A stretch of 64,000 nucleotides of DNA. Origin: Aliikangiella coralliicola (GTDB lineage: Bacteria; Pseudomonadota; Gammaproteobacteria; Enterobacterales; Kangiellaceae). The notes beneath the pieces are model-generated. The model was not told the DNA's origin. It did no database searches and saw only the letters and a list, made by a program, of their open reading frames with translations. The stretch covers positions 1 through 64,000 of the forward strand of contig NZ_ML660167.1 of NCBI RefSeq assembly GCF_007004725.1, written 5' to 3'. The position numbers and the translations under genes are program-made. Numbering within the stretch: the first letter of the stretch is position 1; every line of letters begins with the position of its first letter. This document shows, in pieces, positions 55,616-64,000 of the stretch.

Positions 55616-56107
55616 ATGTCTAAATGGGCAAGAAAAGCGCGAAAGCTGGGTATAACTCAAGCGAAAGTCTCTCAGCATACTTTACATCATACGATAAATG
55701 AAGCAAAGGGATCGCTTGAGTCACTTGAATTTATCATTGGCCATACCTCCTGCGAAGGCAGTTTAAGCTTTGATGTTTCAGGGTTGAACACTCTGGAATA
55801 CTTTTATCGAAGCCGACTATTTACCAATGAAAGGTTGAATGAGTTTCCTGATGAAACTGTTGAGAGGTTGATGGGGCTTTTTCTAGGGCAGATTTTGGTA
55901 GAACACGGTATCGGCTATTGGGCAACATATGAAGGTCGGCATTATGTCGCGTATCCCCATGTCATTAAGCTGAATCAACCGAAAAGCACTTATGTCGATC
56001 CAGTTTCTTTTTGTGATGGTTTGCGAAATAAATCTGTAGATGGAAACCAAAGCATGAGTTCGCTTAGGCTTTTTTTCGAGAATGTAGAATCACGTAGCTT
56101 TACTTGA
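55616..56107 (+). CDS. Hypothetical array protein
   Basis: This is a 163-residue soluble protein with AAAGGT before its ATG. A basic N-terminus (SKWARKARKLGIT) is followed by a mixed alpha-beta domain with ETVERLMGLFLGQILVEHGIGYW and a C-terminal region with YVDPVSFCDGLRN. The segment E-x-x-x-x-x-L-G-x-x-L-x-x-x-x-G-x-x-W resembles DUF3806-type or similar small accessory domains, but I do not make the assignment. It lies in the row downstream of the Rhs gene. Confidence 0.65.
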   Translation: MSKWARKARKLGITQAKVSQHTLHHTINEAKGSLESLEFIIGHTSCEGSLSFDVSGLNTLEYFYRSRLFTNERLNEFPDETVERLMGLFLGQILVEHGIGYWATYEGRHYVAYPHVIKLNQPKSTYVDPVSFCDGLRNKSVDGNQSMSSLRLFFENVESRSFT

Positions 56108-56265
56108 GCTTTATTTTGGTTTATGAGCTATTAGATAATTGCAGTACGCTAAAAGTGGCGATAATCATTGACATAATAAAGTGCCAACTTTTGAATATTA
56201 AATAAATCACGTTAACTAAAGGTGATTTAAAGGTTTGTAAAGTAACAAATAAGGTAGTCTGTAAA

Positions 56266-56700
56266 ATGGTTAGGTACAGCAAAAGATTTGTAGATAGTCG
56301 TCTCAATGGCTCTGAACATTATTATGATGTTATTGACATTATTTTACGGAGCAAAGATTTTGATGAAGGCCTGGAGTTTTATGGTGTCGGAAGAAAAATA
56401 TTTCTTGCCTATATATTTTGTGATCTGATAGCGACAACCATGCGCAGTGGTGTCGAACCCTTCTATGAGCTTGAACATGATTTCGCAGTGACAATTCAGA
56501 AAGCAATCCGAACTGAAGGTTATATTGATATTGCCAATGCCTTGAAGTTTGGAGAAGTTAATGTTAATAATGAAGGGGATATGGAGAAAATCAAGCAATG
56601 GATTTATGAAAATGAAGAATATCTTAATGAAACGATAAGGAAGCTTTTGAACGAAGAAAAATCAAAGGTATATCAACTCTGTAGGGTTACTGAGGCTTAA
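56266..56700 (+). CDS. Hypothetical array protein, intact homolog of the pseudogene at 52228
   Basis: This is a 144-residue acidic, helical protein. It begins MVRYSKRFVDSRLN and continues IDIILRSKDFDEGLEFYG. The middle DLIATTMRSGVEPFYELEHDF and the Leu/Glu-rich C-terminus suggest an all-helical fold. AAGGTAG lies 11 bases upstream. The existence of a decayed copy 4 kb away shows that this gene was duplicated. It is a probable immunity-type gene, by position only. It ends 73 bases from the convergent regulator C. Confidence 0.7.
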   Translation: MVRYSKRFVDSRLNGSEHYYDVIDIILRSKDFDEGLEFYGVGRKIFLAYIFCDLIATTMRSGVEPFYELEHDFAVTIQKAIRTEGYIDIANALKFGEVNVNNEGDMEKIKQWIYENEEYLNETIRKLLNEEKSKVYQLCRVTEA

Positions 56701-56773
56701 TGGCAATATCTCTTGCAAACATTTAGAATTACAGGTTTGTGAGAAAAGGGGGCATAAGGATTTTTTTAAGCTT

Positions 56774-58921
56774 TTATTCCAACTCAATATATTCGATGCT
56801 AGAAACTCGCTTGGAAAAGTAAGCGACGACCAAGCGCTGTCTTTCACTATTAACAGCAAAACTATTTTGATTTCGAATTGTGCCGAATGGGAGCTGCGCA
56901 ATCAATTTTGTTTTACCATCATTTAAGTTCAGTTGAAAAATTTGATCGTACATAACATTGGTGTTATCCGTTCGCTTTAAGTAGATTAAGGAACTGCCAT
57001 CGATATCCCAGTTACCCCAGTCTGCTTCATCCATATCTTCGACAACTAACTGCCTTTTGCTGAAATCATTAAGGGCAACTTTCCAGATTTCACCATTTGC
57101 ATTAGCGGTAAATAAAAAGGTTCCGTTTGGCCCTGACTTTGTGTTTAGAAAAGGTAAGTTTAGATTTTTGTTTTCACCATCTTGCCGAAATTCATTGCTC
57201 CACAATGAAGCACTCCCTTGGATATCGAGCTGGCCGCTTATTACTTCAGAGTCATCAAAGTTCCAACTTGGTGATACAGGCTCAAAGTTTTCGTCTTTTG
57301 TTAATTCTATAGTTGTATTGAGTTTTATATCATAAACATAAAGGTGAAATTGACGATTGAATTTTGTGCTGTCAGGCTTGGGAACATAACCGGAAAACGC
57401 GATGTAACGCCCGCTTTTTGAACAGGCGGGCGAAAAAACAACACTGTTTTCGCCAAAATAAGTGAGTTGCTCCAGTTGGTTGTTTTTAATTTGCCAAAGC
57501 TCCTGATTTCCTGAAGAGTTTGACACGAAAATAATGGTATCGGTCTCCTTACAATAACTGGGTTGAACATCGACTGAAAAAGTTGGTTGATAGGGAGAAA
57601 CTTTGGTTACAACTGAAGGGGCATTTAAGTCGATATCGCCTAGGTGACTGGTGTGATAGGGTTTGGCATAGTACAGACGGTTGTATGTTGGATCAAATGT
57701 TAAATCCTTAAGTTTTGTATTCGGTTGTTTAACCGGTTTGAAATTACCGCTTTCAACGATTAACTGATAGAGCAATACGTTGTGGTCGATTCTATCGAGC
57801 CCGCTGAGCAATATCACCCCATCGGAAGCCATGGTTAAGCTATCAACTCTAACCAATTTCTTCGCGAGACTTTGAGTAACCTGGTGAACTTCTTTATTTT
57901 CTAGATAAACTTGGAAAACTTCAGGGTTATCAATGGCATTCTGTCGGATAAAAAACACCGTTTGACTATCGATAGACCAAGTGGGAAAAACATCAGTAAA
58001 AATGCCTGTATTAACAACAAGTGGGATTGATTTTCGTGAGTTTGGTTCGTTAAGGTTAGGATTGATTATACTGATTGTATTATCATTTGAATTATACGCA
58101 ATAAATTTTCCGTCGGGGGACCAACTAAGTGAGGCTTCGCCAATTTCTGTTATTGTGCAGGAAGCGAGTTCTGTTTGTTCTCGATTTTGTAAATTGTATA
58201 GCATTAATTGACATTCACTGCTGCTAATACTTTGACGTAAATAGGCAAAGTGGCTAGCGTCAGGTGACCAGACTGGTTTCAAATCTTGGTAAAGATCATC
58301 GGTTAGCTGAATGGGTGTTTGCTCGGAATTTAAATCCTTCAGGAAAATATTTGCCTTCCCAGTTTCTTTACGCCAACTAAATAGCAGTTGGTTTCCATTG
58401 GGGGAGACAGCCGGATAGCGCTCGATACCGTAATTACTGGATACTGAGTGAACTTTGAAATCACTATGAGTTGGGATGTTGTCTGTATGCTGAATCAACT
58501 TCCAAACGACTATCGCTAATAAGAAAAGGCCAGTCATTACTACGCCAGAAGCATATAGTCTTTTTCTGCCCGCTATTTGAGAAGGAGGATTCTCAGGTTC
58601 CGAGCTTACTGGTGGAACTAACCACTTATAACCCACTTTGGGTATCGTTTCTAAAAAGACAGGTTTTGTTGATTCTTCTCCTAGTGCTTTGCGTATTCTC
58701 CATAAAGCGTTACTTACCCCTTGATCTCCAACATATTCATTGCCATTCCAGACAGTATCAATTAACTCTTTCTTTGGAATGGTTTTCCCCGAGTTTTGAA
58801 GCAGATGACAAAGGACAAGTGTGGTCTTTCTTGGTAATTTGGTTTCTGAATTCTCAGAAAGATCATACAAAATACCTTTTTCTGTATCGAGTTGTTTATC
58901 TGCAAAGTATATGTGTATCAA
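56774..58921 (-). CDS. Membrane transcription regulator: winged helix plus PD40 propeller (paralog C)
   Basis: This is a 715-residue protein with the same domain order as A and B: winged helix 1-105 (GDQGVSNALWRIRKAL identical to A and B), transmembrane helix at about 123-141, and a PD40 propeller (YPAVSPNGNQLLFSW, KPVWSPDASHFAYLR). It ends RVSSIEYIELE. It is closer to A than to B. It starts with TTG, preceded by AAGGTT. It bounds the Rhs/array region on the right, converging on the last array gene. Confidence 0.88.
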   Translation of the reverse strand: MIHIYFADKQLDTEKGILYDLSENSETKLPRKTTLVLCHLLQNSGKTIPKKELIDTVWNGNEYVGDQGVSNALWRIRKALGEESTKPVFLETIPKVGYKWLVPPVSSEPENPPSQIAGRKRLYASGVVMTGLFLLAIVVWKLIQHTDNIPTHSDFKVHSVSSNYGIERYPAVSPNGNQLLFSWRKETGKANIFLKDLNSEQTPIQLTDDLYQDLKPVWSPDASHFAYLRQSISSSECQLMLYNLQNREQTELASCTITEIGEASLSWSPDGKFIAYNSNDNTISIINPNLNEPNSRKSIPLVVNTGIFTDVFPTWSIDSQTVFFIRQNAIDNPEVFQVYLENKEVHQVTQSLAKKLVRVDSLTMASDGVILLSGLDRIDHNVLLYQLIVESGNFKPVKQPNTKLKDLTFDPTYNRLYYAKPYHTSHLGDIDLNAPSVVTKVSPYQPTFSVDVQPSYCKETDTIIFVSNSSGNQELWQIKNNQLEQLTYFGENSVVFSPACSKSGRYIAFSGYVPKPDSTKFNRQFHLYVYDIKLNTTIELTKDENFEPVSPSWNFDDSEVISGQLDIQGSASLWSNEFRQDGENKNLNLPFLNTKSGPNGTFLFTANANGEIWKVALNDFSKRQLVVEDMDEADWGNWDIDGSSLIYLKRTDNTNVMYDQIFQLNLNDGKTKLIAQLPFGTIRNQNSFAVNSERQRLVVAYFSKRVSSIEYIELE

Positions 58922-59451
58922 ATAAAGAACCTTACTTTTTAATGACAGCTATTTTAAAAACGGCTGTCTAACGATTAACGGGCTAAAATCTAACGAACTT
59001 TTTATAAAATGACTTAGAAGTTTGTTGATAAAAATGAGCTTGTATTCAAATCTGATTAGTGTCAGAAATCAAGATGGAAAACCATTAAAGTTTAGTTAAA
59101 AAATATTTTAACTGAAATTTTACGCTCGAAAAATGGAATTTCTAAAAGAGCGAAGTACGTTAAGGAAAGAGAGACACTTATTTAGCGTGTATTAGAATTA
59201 AGTAACTAATTGAATTTAAAAGGTATGATAAAAAATAAGATAAGTTCAAATCAGAATAAAAGGAGGTAGTTTGACAGGCTTTTTCGGGGCCTCTGCACAC
59301 CCGCATGCTGGCGCGGGTTGTGTAATAAAAGCTTGTCGCTCTTCAAGCAGTTGGATTTACAATAAATTTCCTGTAAAAGCGAGCAAGCTACAAACATTAC
59401 TTAGTGCCTGTTAACAAGGCACTAAGTAGAAGCGACAGCTTCCATTTCTGA
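58922..59451. other. Gene-free region with several inverted repeats
   Basis: These 530 bases contain a GC-rich hairpin (59296-59322: CACACCCGC / GCGGGTTGTG with one bulge). AAGCTTGTCGCT (59329-59340) can pair either with AGCGAGCAAGCT (59378-59389) or with AGCGACAGCTT (59431-59441). An 11-base-pair stem follows at 59399-59427. This may be a structured RNA or the 3' end of the small gene at 59452. No protein gene is visible. Confidence 0.5.
59399..59427 (-). terminator. Possible terminator hairpin of the small exported gene
   Basis: ACTTAGTGCCT pairs perfectly with AGGCACTAAGT across a 7-base loop, 25 bases after the stop on the minus strand. No T-run follows, so its role is uncertain. Confidence 0.45.
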
Positions 59452-59721
59452 CTATGGATTGAGTAGACAATCATCAATATACATTTGGCTACACAAATCA
59501 CTGTCAATTCCCGGATCGGCCATGCAGTCTTTATACTGTCGCAAACACTCAGCAAAGTGGCTGCGTACCGAGCTTTCTGTCTTATTGTTGACTAACAAAG
59601 CGTTATAGGAATAAGTTTCCAGAGAGAGTTTAGTCGCATGTTCGTTACTTTTTTCTTTAGCGGAAACCTGCGCAAGTGCAATTGCTAAAGATGTAGAAAT
59701 GGCTAAGTATTTCAGTTTCAT
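59452..59721 (-). CDS. Small exported four-cysteine protein
   Basis: This 89-residue protein has GGAAAG at good spacing before its ATG. The signal peptide is 1-21 (LKYLAISTSLAIALAQVSA). The mature part is polar and ends in a cysteine cluster, AECLRQYKDC then SDLCSQMYIDDCL, probably two disulfides. It is acidic overall. The family is not recognised. It is transcribed away from the exported protein at 60262. Confidence 0.7.
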   Translation of the reverse strand: MKLKYLAISTSLAIALAQVSAKEKSNEHATKLSLETYSYNALLVNNKTESSVRSHFAECLRQYKDCMADPGIDSDLCSQMYIDDCLLNP

Positions 59722-60261
59722 GTGTCTTTCCTTTGTTACTGTTTAAGAGTCATCAAACAATAAAATAGATAGGTGCCTTATCAAATCACTTTTCCTTTTA
59801 TTTTGTCTTGGTTTTAATTCACTGACGATTTCCACTATAAAATCAGCGTTAGTTTAAAGTGAAATTCTGAGTCAGATATCAGATGATCATGCTTTGTCGT
59901 TGATTTAGGTGTTGCGAAAATAATAGAACTAATCTGGTGAAGGTATCATTAAATCAAAAAAAACTGGTCTGGCTGATTTTGTTGATAAGCAAAGAAATAT
60001 TAGTTAAAACAAAAAACGGTTTAACTAAATGCTAACTCATTGAAATCAAAAGGTGTTATGTAAAAGTGAAGTAAATTACAAGCTGAATAAATAGGTTAAA
60101 TTTAAAAAAAACTTTAGAATTTTTTAAAACAACCTTAAACAAATGAATGGGTTGTAAAGGAAGTCAGTCGTGTGAAAAAAATTGTAAATGCAATTAACTA
60201 TTTGCTGTGAACAGGCTGGCAATTAACAGGAATTAAATCGAAGTTGTACTAGAGGATTTTT
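59722..60261. other. Divergent control region
   Basis: These 540 bases lie between two divergent exported-protein genes. The stretch is very AT-rich, with several A-runs. It contains the motif at 60055-60078 shared with 42217-42240. No small gene or RNA was recognised. Confidence 0.45.
60055..60078 (+). promoter_or_regulatory. Candidate regulatory motif shared with 42217-42240
   Basis: This is the second copy of the 24-base motif, differing at three positions by eye and sharing the core GTAAAAGTGAAG. It is 184 bases before the start at 60262. Confidence 0.4.
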
Positions 60262-61716
60262 ATGAAACCGACTATTAATCAATTGAGTCTACTGGTGTCT
60301 ATGGCATTGTTTCCAACAGCGCTTTTGGCTGACTCTTTTACAGACGCCCAAAATATAATCACATCTGCCGTTGAAGCTGAAGCAAATGATCATTTGCCAG
60401 CTCCGGTACCGGATAACTATCATTGGAAAGGCTGGGAAACTCCTTTTCTACCAAAGAATTATGACAAGGTTTTAACGATCAATGCACAAGATGGTGGTGC
60501 AACTGCAAATTCGGCGTTGACTATAGATTCTGACTTTGGCGGAGAGTATAGCGGAAGATTCCAGTTTAAGTGCGATGCAACTTATTCTGAGGGTGATCCA
60601 TTATCCGGTGGAAAATTAGCATGTCGCACCAATTATACTTATCATCTGCCTAACCACCGACGAGAAGGCACACTGAAAGCTAGTTTAATTGCGGATGTTA
60701 CGCCTGACGGCATGACCGTTAGCGCGGAAGCGCATCCTGAGGTTGGTATCGAATTGCGTGGAGAAAATACAGACAACATCTCATATGAAGACTTTGAGTT
60801 TGTTAATGGAAAATCAACTGCTGAAGTTAGCATCAGTGATCAACGTAAAGGTTCTATTTTACTTAATTCATCCTACAAAATTAGTGGGGGCCTGGAACCT
60901 CACCGGGCGTTTGGCGATTTTACAATGTCCTGGGACGCATTTCTTGACAGTTATCAGTTTAATGCTGAAACGAACGCGGACATTCTAGTTGACGCCGTTG
61001 AAGTCAATGAGCAGGGTAACAATCGTTATCATATGGCAGATAATTACACTAAGTGGGTCAGCGGTTTACTACCGGTAGACACTACTCAGAAATACCGCTT
61101 GAGTGGAAACTTTAAATCCGTTACCGAAGCGCCGTCATTTGTTTACTTCGGCATTGAAAGCTATGATGAAGACTATAACCTGATTTCTTCGGTTATGGTT
61201 AATCGTACTGGCAATGATGGGCTAGTCACGTCAGCTTCAGCGAATTCAATTCAAGTTGCGCAGCCTTTTTCGGGGTGGGCTCAAGCTGATGCGATGGAAT
61301 TGAATAAAGGCATTGGTATCTATTATGACGGAGACACCAGCAAACACCCTGACTTTATTATTGATCCGATTAAATCGCCCGGCGTCCATGTTGGTTATCA
61401 TAGCATAGGCAATCAGATTGTTGGCTTCGATGATTCGTTACCTGCTGACGTATTGGCAGAAATTGAACCGGGTGTGACAGTGATCAAAAACCACCAGGTC
61501 AGCAGCTCTCATATTTATATTGCCGGTCAATATGTACCTGAAGAGTGGACTAGCTTTAGTCAGGTGTTAGAAGGGGATGACCTCTGGTATAACAATCATC
61601 ACAGCTTCAGACCGGGAACGAAATACGTTAAGGTCTATGTCGCTGGAAATTGGATAAATGGACAGAACTCAGAATTGTACTTTGATGACTTAATATTGGA
61701 AAAAATCGTCGAGTAA
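60262..61716 (+). CDS. Secreted protein with a C-terminal carbohydrate-binding-like domain, unknown
   Basis: This is a 484-residue protein with signal peptide 1-23 (LSLLVSMALFPTALLA). The middle is beta-rich. The C-terminal part (about 230-484) resembles the jelly-roll domains that bind sugars or polymers: YRLSGNFKSVTEAPSFVYFGIESYDEDYN and a closing YVKVYVAGNW...LYFDDLILEK. No catalytic motif is recognised. A surface-binding or structural role is inferred. It has a good terminator and seems monocistronic, and may be controlled with the giant protein through the shared upstream motif. Confidence 0.75.
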   Translation: MKPTINQLSLLVSMALFPTALLADSFTDAQNIITSAVEAEANDHLPAPVPDNYHWKGWETPFLPKNYDKVLTINAQDGGATANSALTIDSDFGGEYSGRFQFKCDATYSEGDPLSGGKLACRTNYTYHLPNHRREGTLKASLIADVTPDGMTVSAEAHPEVGIELRGENTDNISYEDFEFVNGKSTAEVSISDQRKGSILLNSSYKISGGLEPHRAFGDFTMSWDAFLDSYQFNAETNADILVDAVEVNEQGNNRYHMADNYTKWVSGLLPVDTTQKYRLSGNFKSVTEAPSFVYFGIESYDEDYNLISSVMVNRTGNDGLVTSASANSIQVAQPFSGWAQADAMELNKGIGIYYDGDTSKHPDFIIDPIKSPGVHVGYHSIGNQIVGFDDSLPADVLAEIEPGVTVIKNHQVSSSHIYIAGQYVPEEWTSFSQVLEGDDLWYNNHHSFRPGTKYVKVYVAGNWINGQNSELYFDDLILEKIVE

Positions 61717-61726
61717 TTGTAGATTA

Positions 61727-61764
61727 AATAACAGGTTGGTGATGTTTTCTAACCTGTTATTTTT
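61727..61764 (+). terminator. Rho-independent terminator
   Basis: AATAACAGGTT pairs perfectly with AACCTGTTATT across a 13-base loop, followed by further Ts. It lies 10 bases after the stop at 61716. Confidence 0.85.
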
Positions 61765-61870
61765 ACCAGTGGTTTATCATTCAAGTGACTATGGTTTATT
61801 TATTACGAACTCAGTTTATTTAGTTTAAGAGTGGTGATTGTTTTAATTTTTTCAAAGGCATGAAAACGAA

Positions 61871-62824
61871 ATGCGATGGTTAGTTATTGTTATATTCACT
61901 TTTTCATTACCCGTTGTTGCCAAGAAAATGGTGACTGATGCCATCGTCGATATAGATTTTAATCATCAGTTTACGCCACTCAATCATAAGCATCGAACCA
62001 AGATACTGATCGACCGGTTTCATCAAACAATTTATAAAACGAAAAATGAAGATCATGGTGCTCATGCAATGTTGGATATTGCAAAGCGTGATGGATTTTC
62101 TTATCGATACACAGATGTCGCAATCACAAAAAACACACTTGATACAGATATTTTAATTATTCACGGATTACCAAACCTGGAAGTTGAGGTCGCTGAGAAT
62201 ACAACTTTCTGGAAGTCACCAATTAGCAGTAGTGAATTAGAAGCGATAGTTCGTTGGGTCGCAAACGGCGGCGGATTATTTTTGACTTTAAGCCATTTTC
62301 CCGGCGGGAGTGGAGCACGCCCTTTATTAGAAGCTTTCAATGTTAAATTTAGAGATGGCTATCTTTATTCTAAGGAATTTCCCAGTTTTACGTCGCCGGA
62401 TGAAAGGTGTTCCCACTTTTTTGGAATGAGTGAAGGCAACAAAATTCTGAAAAAATCTCATGGCATTTTTGCAATGGGGGAAACGGTCAATAAAGTCGAT
62501 TTTCATTGTGGGGCCGCAGTTTTTCGAGAACCAGATGACGTGATTCTTGCTTTTCCTAAAGGTTCAGCCAACTATGATGCGAATGACCGGTTGGTTGAGC
62601 AGTCTGATCATTATGCTGGAATGATTGGTTTTCAATATGGAAAAGGGAAAGTGGTGGTAGCAACCGATCAGGGAATGTTTCGAAACTTTATATTTACATT
62701 TGATGAGAAAGAAAAAGTCTACGTGACAATAACCAGCCCGAATAATGATAATGCTAACCTTTTTGTCAATTTACTGCGCTGGTTGTCGCCTAAAATTAAT
62801 GATAGTCGGACATTAGTTGAATAA
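61871..62824 (+). CDS. Exported DUF4350/glutamine-amidotransferase-like-fold protein
   Basis: This 317-residue protein has a short signal peptide (RWLVIVIFTFSLPVVA). The fold hints are TDILIIHGLP, LEAIVRWVANGGGLFLTLSH, a following PLLEAFNVKF, and GKGKVVVATDQGMFRN near the end. This is the pattern of DUF4350 and ThuA-like periplasmic domains that resemble glutamine amidotransferases but usually lack the catalytic cysteine. No catalytic triad is visible. The substrate is unknown. It is 43 bases upstream of the DUF4124 gene and probably co-transcribed. Confidence 0.7.
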   Translation: MRWLVIVIFTFSLPVVAKKMVTDAIVDIDFNHQFTPLNHKHRTKILIDRFHQTIYKTKNEDHGAHAMLDIAKRDGFSYRYTDVAITKNTLDTDILIIHGLPNLEVEVAENTTFWKSPISSSELEAIVRWVANGGGLFLTLSHFPGGSGARPLLEAFNVKFRDGYLYSKEFPSFTSPDERCSHFFGMSEGNKILKKSHGIFAMGETVNKVDFHCGAAVFREPDDVILAFPKGSANYDANDRLVEQSDHYAGMIGFQYGKGKVVVATDQGMFRNFIFTFDEKEKVYVTITSPNNDNANLFVNLLRWLSPKINDSRTLVE

Positions 62825-62867
62825 CTAGTGTTGTAGTAGGACAAAAGAAACAAGAGGAGAAAACAAA

Positions 62868-63341
62868 GTGACTAGAATTTTTTATTATTGCTTGTTTATT
62901 ACTCTATTTTTTCCTTATTTGCCAAGGGGGGAGGCTAACCCTCAAAATGGTAAATTGGTTTCAGCAAGCCTGCCGTCCGGAGAAAAACAAGGCGAAGAAA
63001 CTCAACCGAAGAAAATGTATAAATGGGTCGATGAGGAGGGCAGAGTTCATTACAGTGAATCAAAACCTGTTACTGGTTCAAATAAAAGTGAAGCGGTTTC
63101 GATAAAACAGGTTCAAACAACAAAAATAAAGAAGTCTCCGAAAATTAATATATCTTCGCCGTCTCCTAAAAAAAAATCAAAAGCGCCAGTGAAGTCAGAT
63201 AAAGAAATTCACTGTCAAAGATTACGAGAACAAATTAAAAGAGATGAAAAGTTCACGACTAATTCTCGTTCGTCTCAGCATCATGCACGAGTTCAGCGAA
63301 CTAAAGATAATCGTTGGGAGCTGATTAAGAATTGCCATTAA
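62868..63341 (+). CDS. Exported DUF4124-domain protein
   Basis: This is a 157-residue protein starting with GTG, with GAGGAG 9 bases before. The signal peptide is 1-24 (TRIFYYCLFITLFFPYLPRGEA). The DUF4124 domain at about 47-65 reads MYKWVDEEGRVHYSESKP, matching the family pattern well. The remainder is basic, Lys/Ser-rich and probably disordered. DUF4124 proteins are periplasmic and of unknown function, typical of Gammaproteobacteria. Confidence 0.82.
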   Translation: MTRIFYYCLFITLFFPYLPRGEANPQNGKLVSASLPSGEKQGEETQPKKMYKWVDEEGRVHYSESKPVTGSNKSEAVSIKQVQTTKIKKSPKINISSPSPKKKSKAPVKSDKEIHCQRLREQIKRDEKFTTNSRSSQHHARVQRTKDNRWELIKNCH

Positions 63342-63345
63342 AAAA

Positions 63346-63375
63346 ATAGCCTTGATATCGATATATCAAGGCTAT
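63346..63375. terminator. Bidirectional terminator
   Basis: A perfect 13-base-pair stem (ATAGCCTTGATAT / ATATCAAGGCTAT) with a 4-base loop CGAT is flanked on the left by six As. It therefore serves fabV on the minus strand best, and may also stop the plus-strand gene. Confidence 0.85.
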
Positions 63376-63422
63376 TGTAGGATATTGAATTGATTTTGAG
63401 ATTAACAACTCAAACTGATTTT

Positions 63423-64000
63423 TTACCAATCCGCTAATGGACTAACATCTGCATCATAGTCGACACCATCAAATCCAAATCCGAATAACTTAAGAAAATC
63501 CTGATTGTAACCGGCATAATCACCGAGTTCGGGGAAGTTTTCAGTGGTTACTTCAGGCCATATTGCTTTAATTTTTCCTTGAATATCGTCGTTTGTTTCA
63601 ACGCCGTCCATGCGCAAGCGATTGGCTTCGTCAACTGGTGGGTTATCGCTAAGTAACAAAGTATTGAACAGACCATAAATTTGCTCGATAACACCTTCAT
63701 GACAGCCTTCATCTTTCATCACTTGATACATCAGCGAGATATATAGCGGCATAACAGGGATCGCAGAACTTGCCTGAGTGACCACCGCTTTAAGCGAAGT
63801 GACGTAGGCTTTAAGATTAATATCTGAATAGGTGTTGTTTAGTGCGGTTGAAGCGCGATCCAGGTCTTCCTTCGCTTTGCCGATGGTGGCATGACCATAG
63901 ATTGGCCAGGTTAGTTCTTTGCCGATATAGGTATAAGCTGTAGTACGGCAATTCTGAGACAATACACCAGCTTCATTTAGCGCCTTAATCCAAAGTTCCC
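63423..64000 (-). CDS. fabV: trans-2-enoyl-CoA/ACP reductase FabV, C-terminal part (cut by window end)
   Basis: The frame is open to the window end: codons for E-L-W-I-K-A-L-N-E-A-G-V-L precede the visible part, so the TTG at 63962 is not the start. About 192 C-terminal residues are seen, of roughly 400 for the family. Recognisable stretches are TTAYTYIGKELTWPIYGHATIGKAKEDLD, VMPLYISLMYQVMKDEG and YNQDFLKLFGFGFDGVDYDADV. FabV is an NADH-dependent, triclosan-resistant enoyl reductase of fatty-acid synthesis found in Vibrio, Pseudomonas and relatives. The catalytic Tyr region lies mostly outside the window. Confidence 0.92.
   Translation of the reverse strand, partial: ELWIKALNEAGVLSQNCRTTAYTYIGKELTWPIYGHATIGKAKEDLDRASTALNNTYSDINLKAYVTSLKAVVTQASSAIPVMPLYISLMYQVMKDEGCHEGVIEQIYGLFNTLLLSDNPPVDEANRLRMDGVETNDDIQGKIKAIWPEVTTENFPELGDYAGYNQDFLKLFGFGFDGVDYDADVSPLADW

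Noticed and set aside
59399-59427. Integron attC site
   Set aside because: The palindrome is perfect and short, lacks the R'/R'' and bulged arms of attC, and no integrase or cassette array is present.

Overview
The window is a chromosomal stretch of an AT-leaning Gammaproteobacterium. The housekeeping genes (adk, hemH, lon, yoaA, tsaB, bepA, perM, bcp, gcvR, pyk, htpG, fabV) are gammaproteobacterial in sequence and partly in order: bepA, perM, bcp and gcvR also lie close together in Escherichia coli. The mixture of PD40-type membrane regulators, split Rhs proteins, DUF4124 proteins and many small acidic proteins suggests the Kangiella/Aliikangiella group or relatives, but this is inference from gene content. 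I see no rRNA, tRNA, CRISPR array or insertion sequence.

Layout. 1-2322: an accessory cluster of small, mostly unrecognised genes, including DUF4116 and Sel1-repeat proteins. 2411-8968: a signal peptidase I, a divergent pair made of an HD-GYP response regulator and a YfiR-domain histidine kinase, a small exported protein and a MATE transporter. 9786-14087: adk, hemH and lon. 14540-20123: a nuclease-like protein next to the YoaA helicase, tsaB, and three odd proteins (two disordered, one with dockerin-like calcium loops). 20549-30653: a conserved block of bepA, a TusA-like gene, perM, a lipoprotein, phoH, bcp, gcvR, pyk and htpG, the last with a heat-shock-like promoter. 30856-37425: small hypothetical genes and, most notably, a minus-strand operon of methyltransferase, small precursor peptide and TPR sensor kinase. 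37469-58921: three paralogous winged-helix/PD40 membrane regulators around a 2551-residue secreted protein, an Rhs-core protein and a row of small genes that look like an effector/immunity array with a decayed copy. 59452-63341: small and large exported proteins. 63423-64000: the C-terminal part of FabV, running off the window.

The strongest candidate for an undescribed system is the operon at 32238-35469. Its first gene closely resembles the alpha-N-methyltransferase domain of borosin RiPP enzymes (fungal OphMA, bacterial SonM). The next gene encodes a 103-residue peptide with a helical leader of the borosin-binding type and a short hydrophobic tail. The third gene, five bases further on, is a histidine kinase with an extracytoplasmic TPR sensor. 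This would be a split borosin system physically coupled to a sensor kinase.

The second candidate is the split secreted-YD/ASH plus Rhs pair at 42358-51809. It has its own divergent regulator, a downstream array of small paralogous genes with a frameshifted remnant, and a repeated hairpin element. A 24-base motif upstream of the giant gene recurs upstream of the exported protein at 60262, which hints at shared control by the PD40 regulators.
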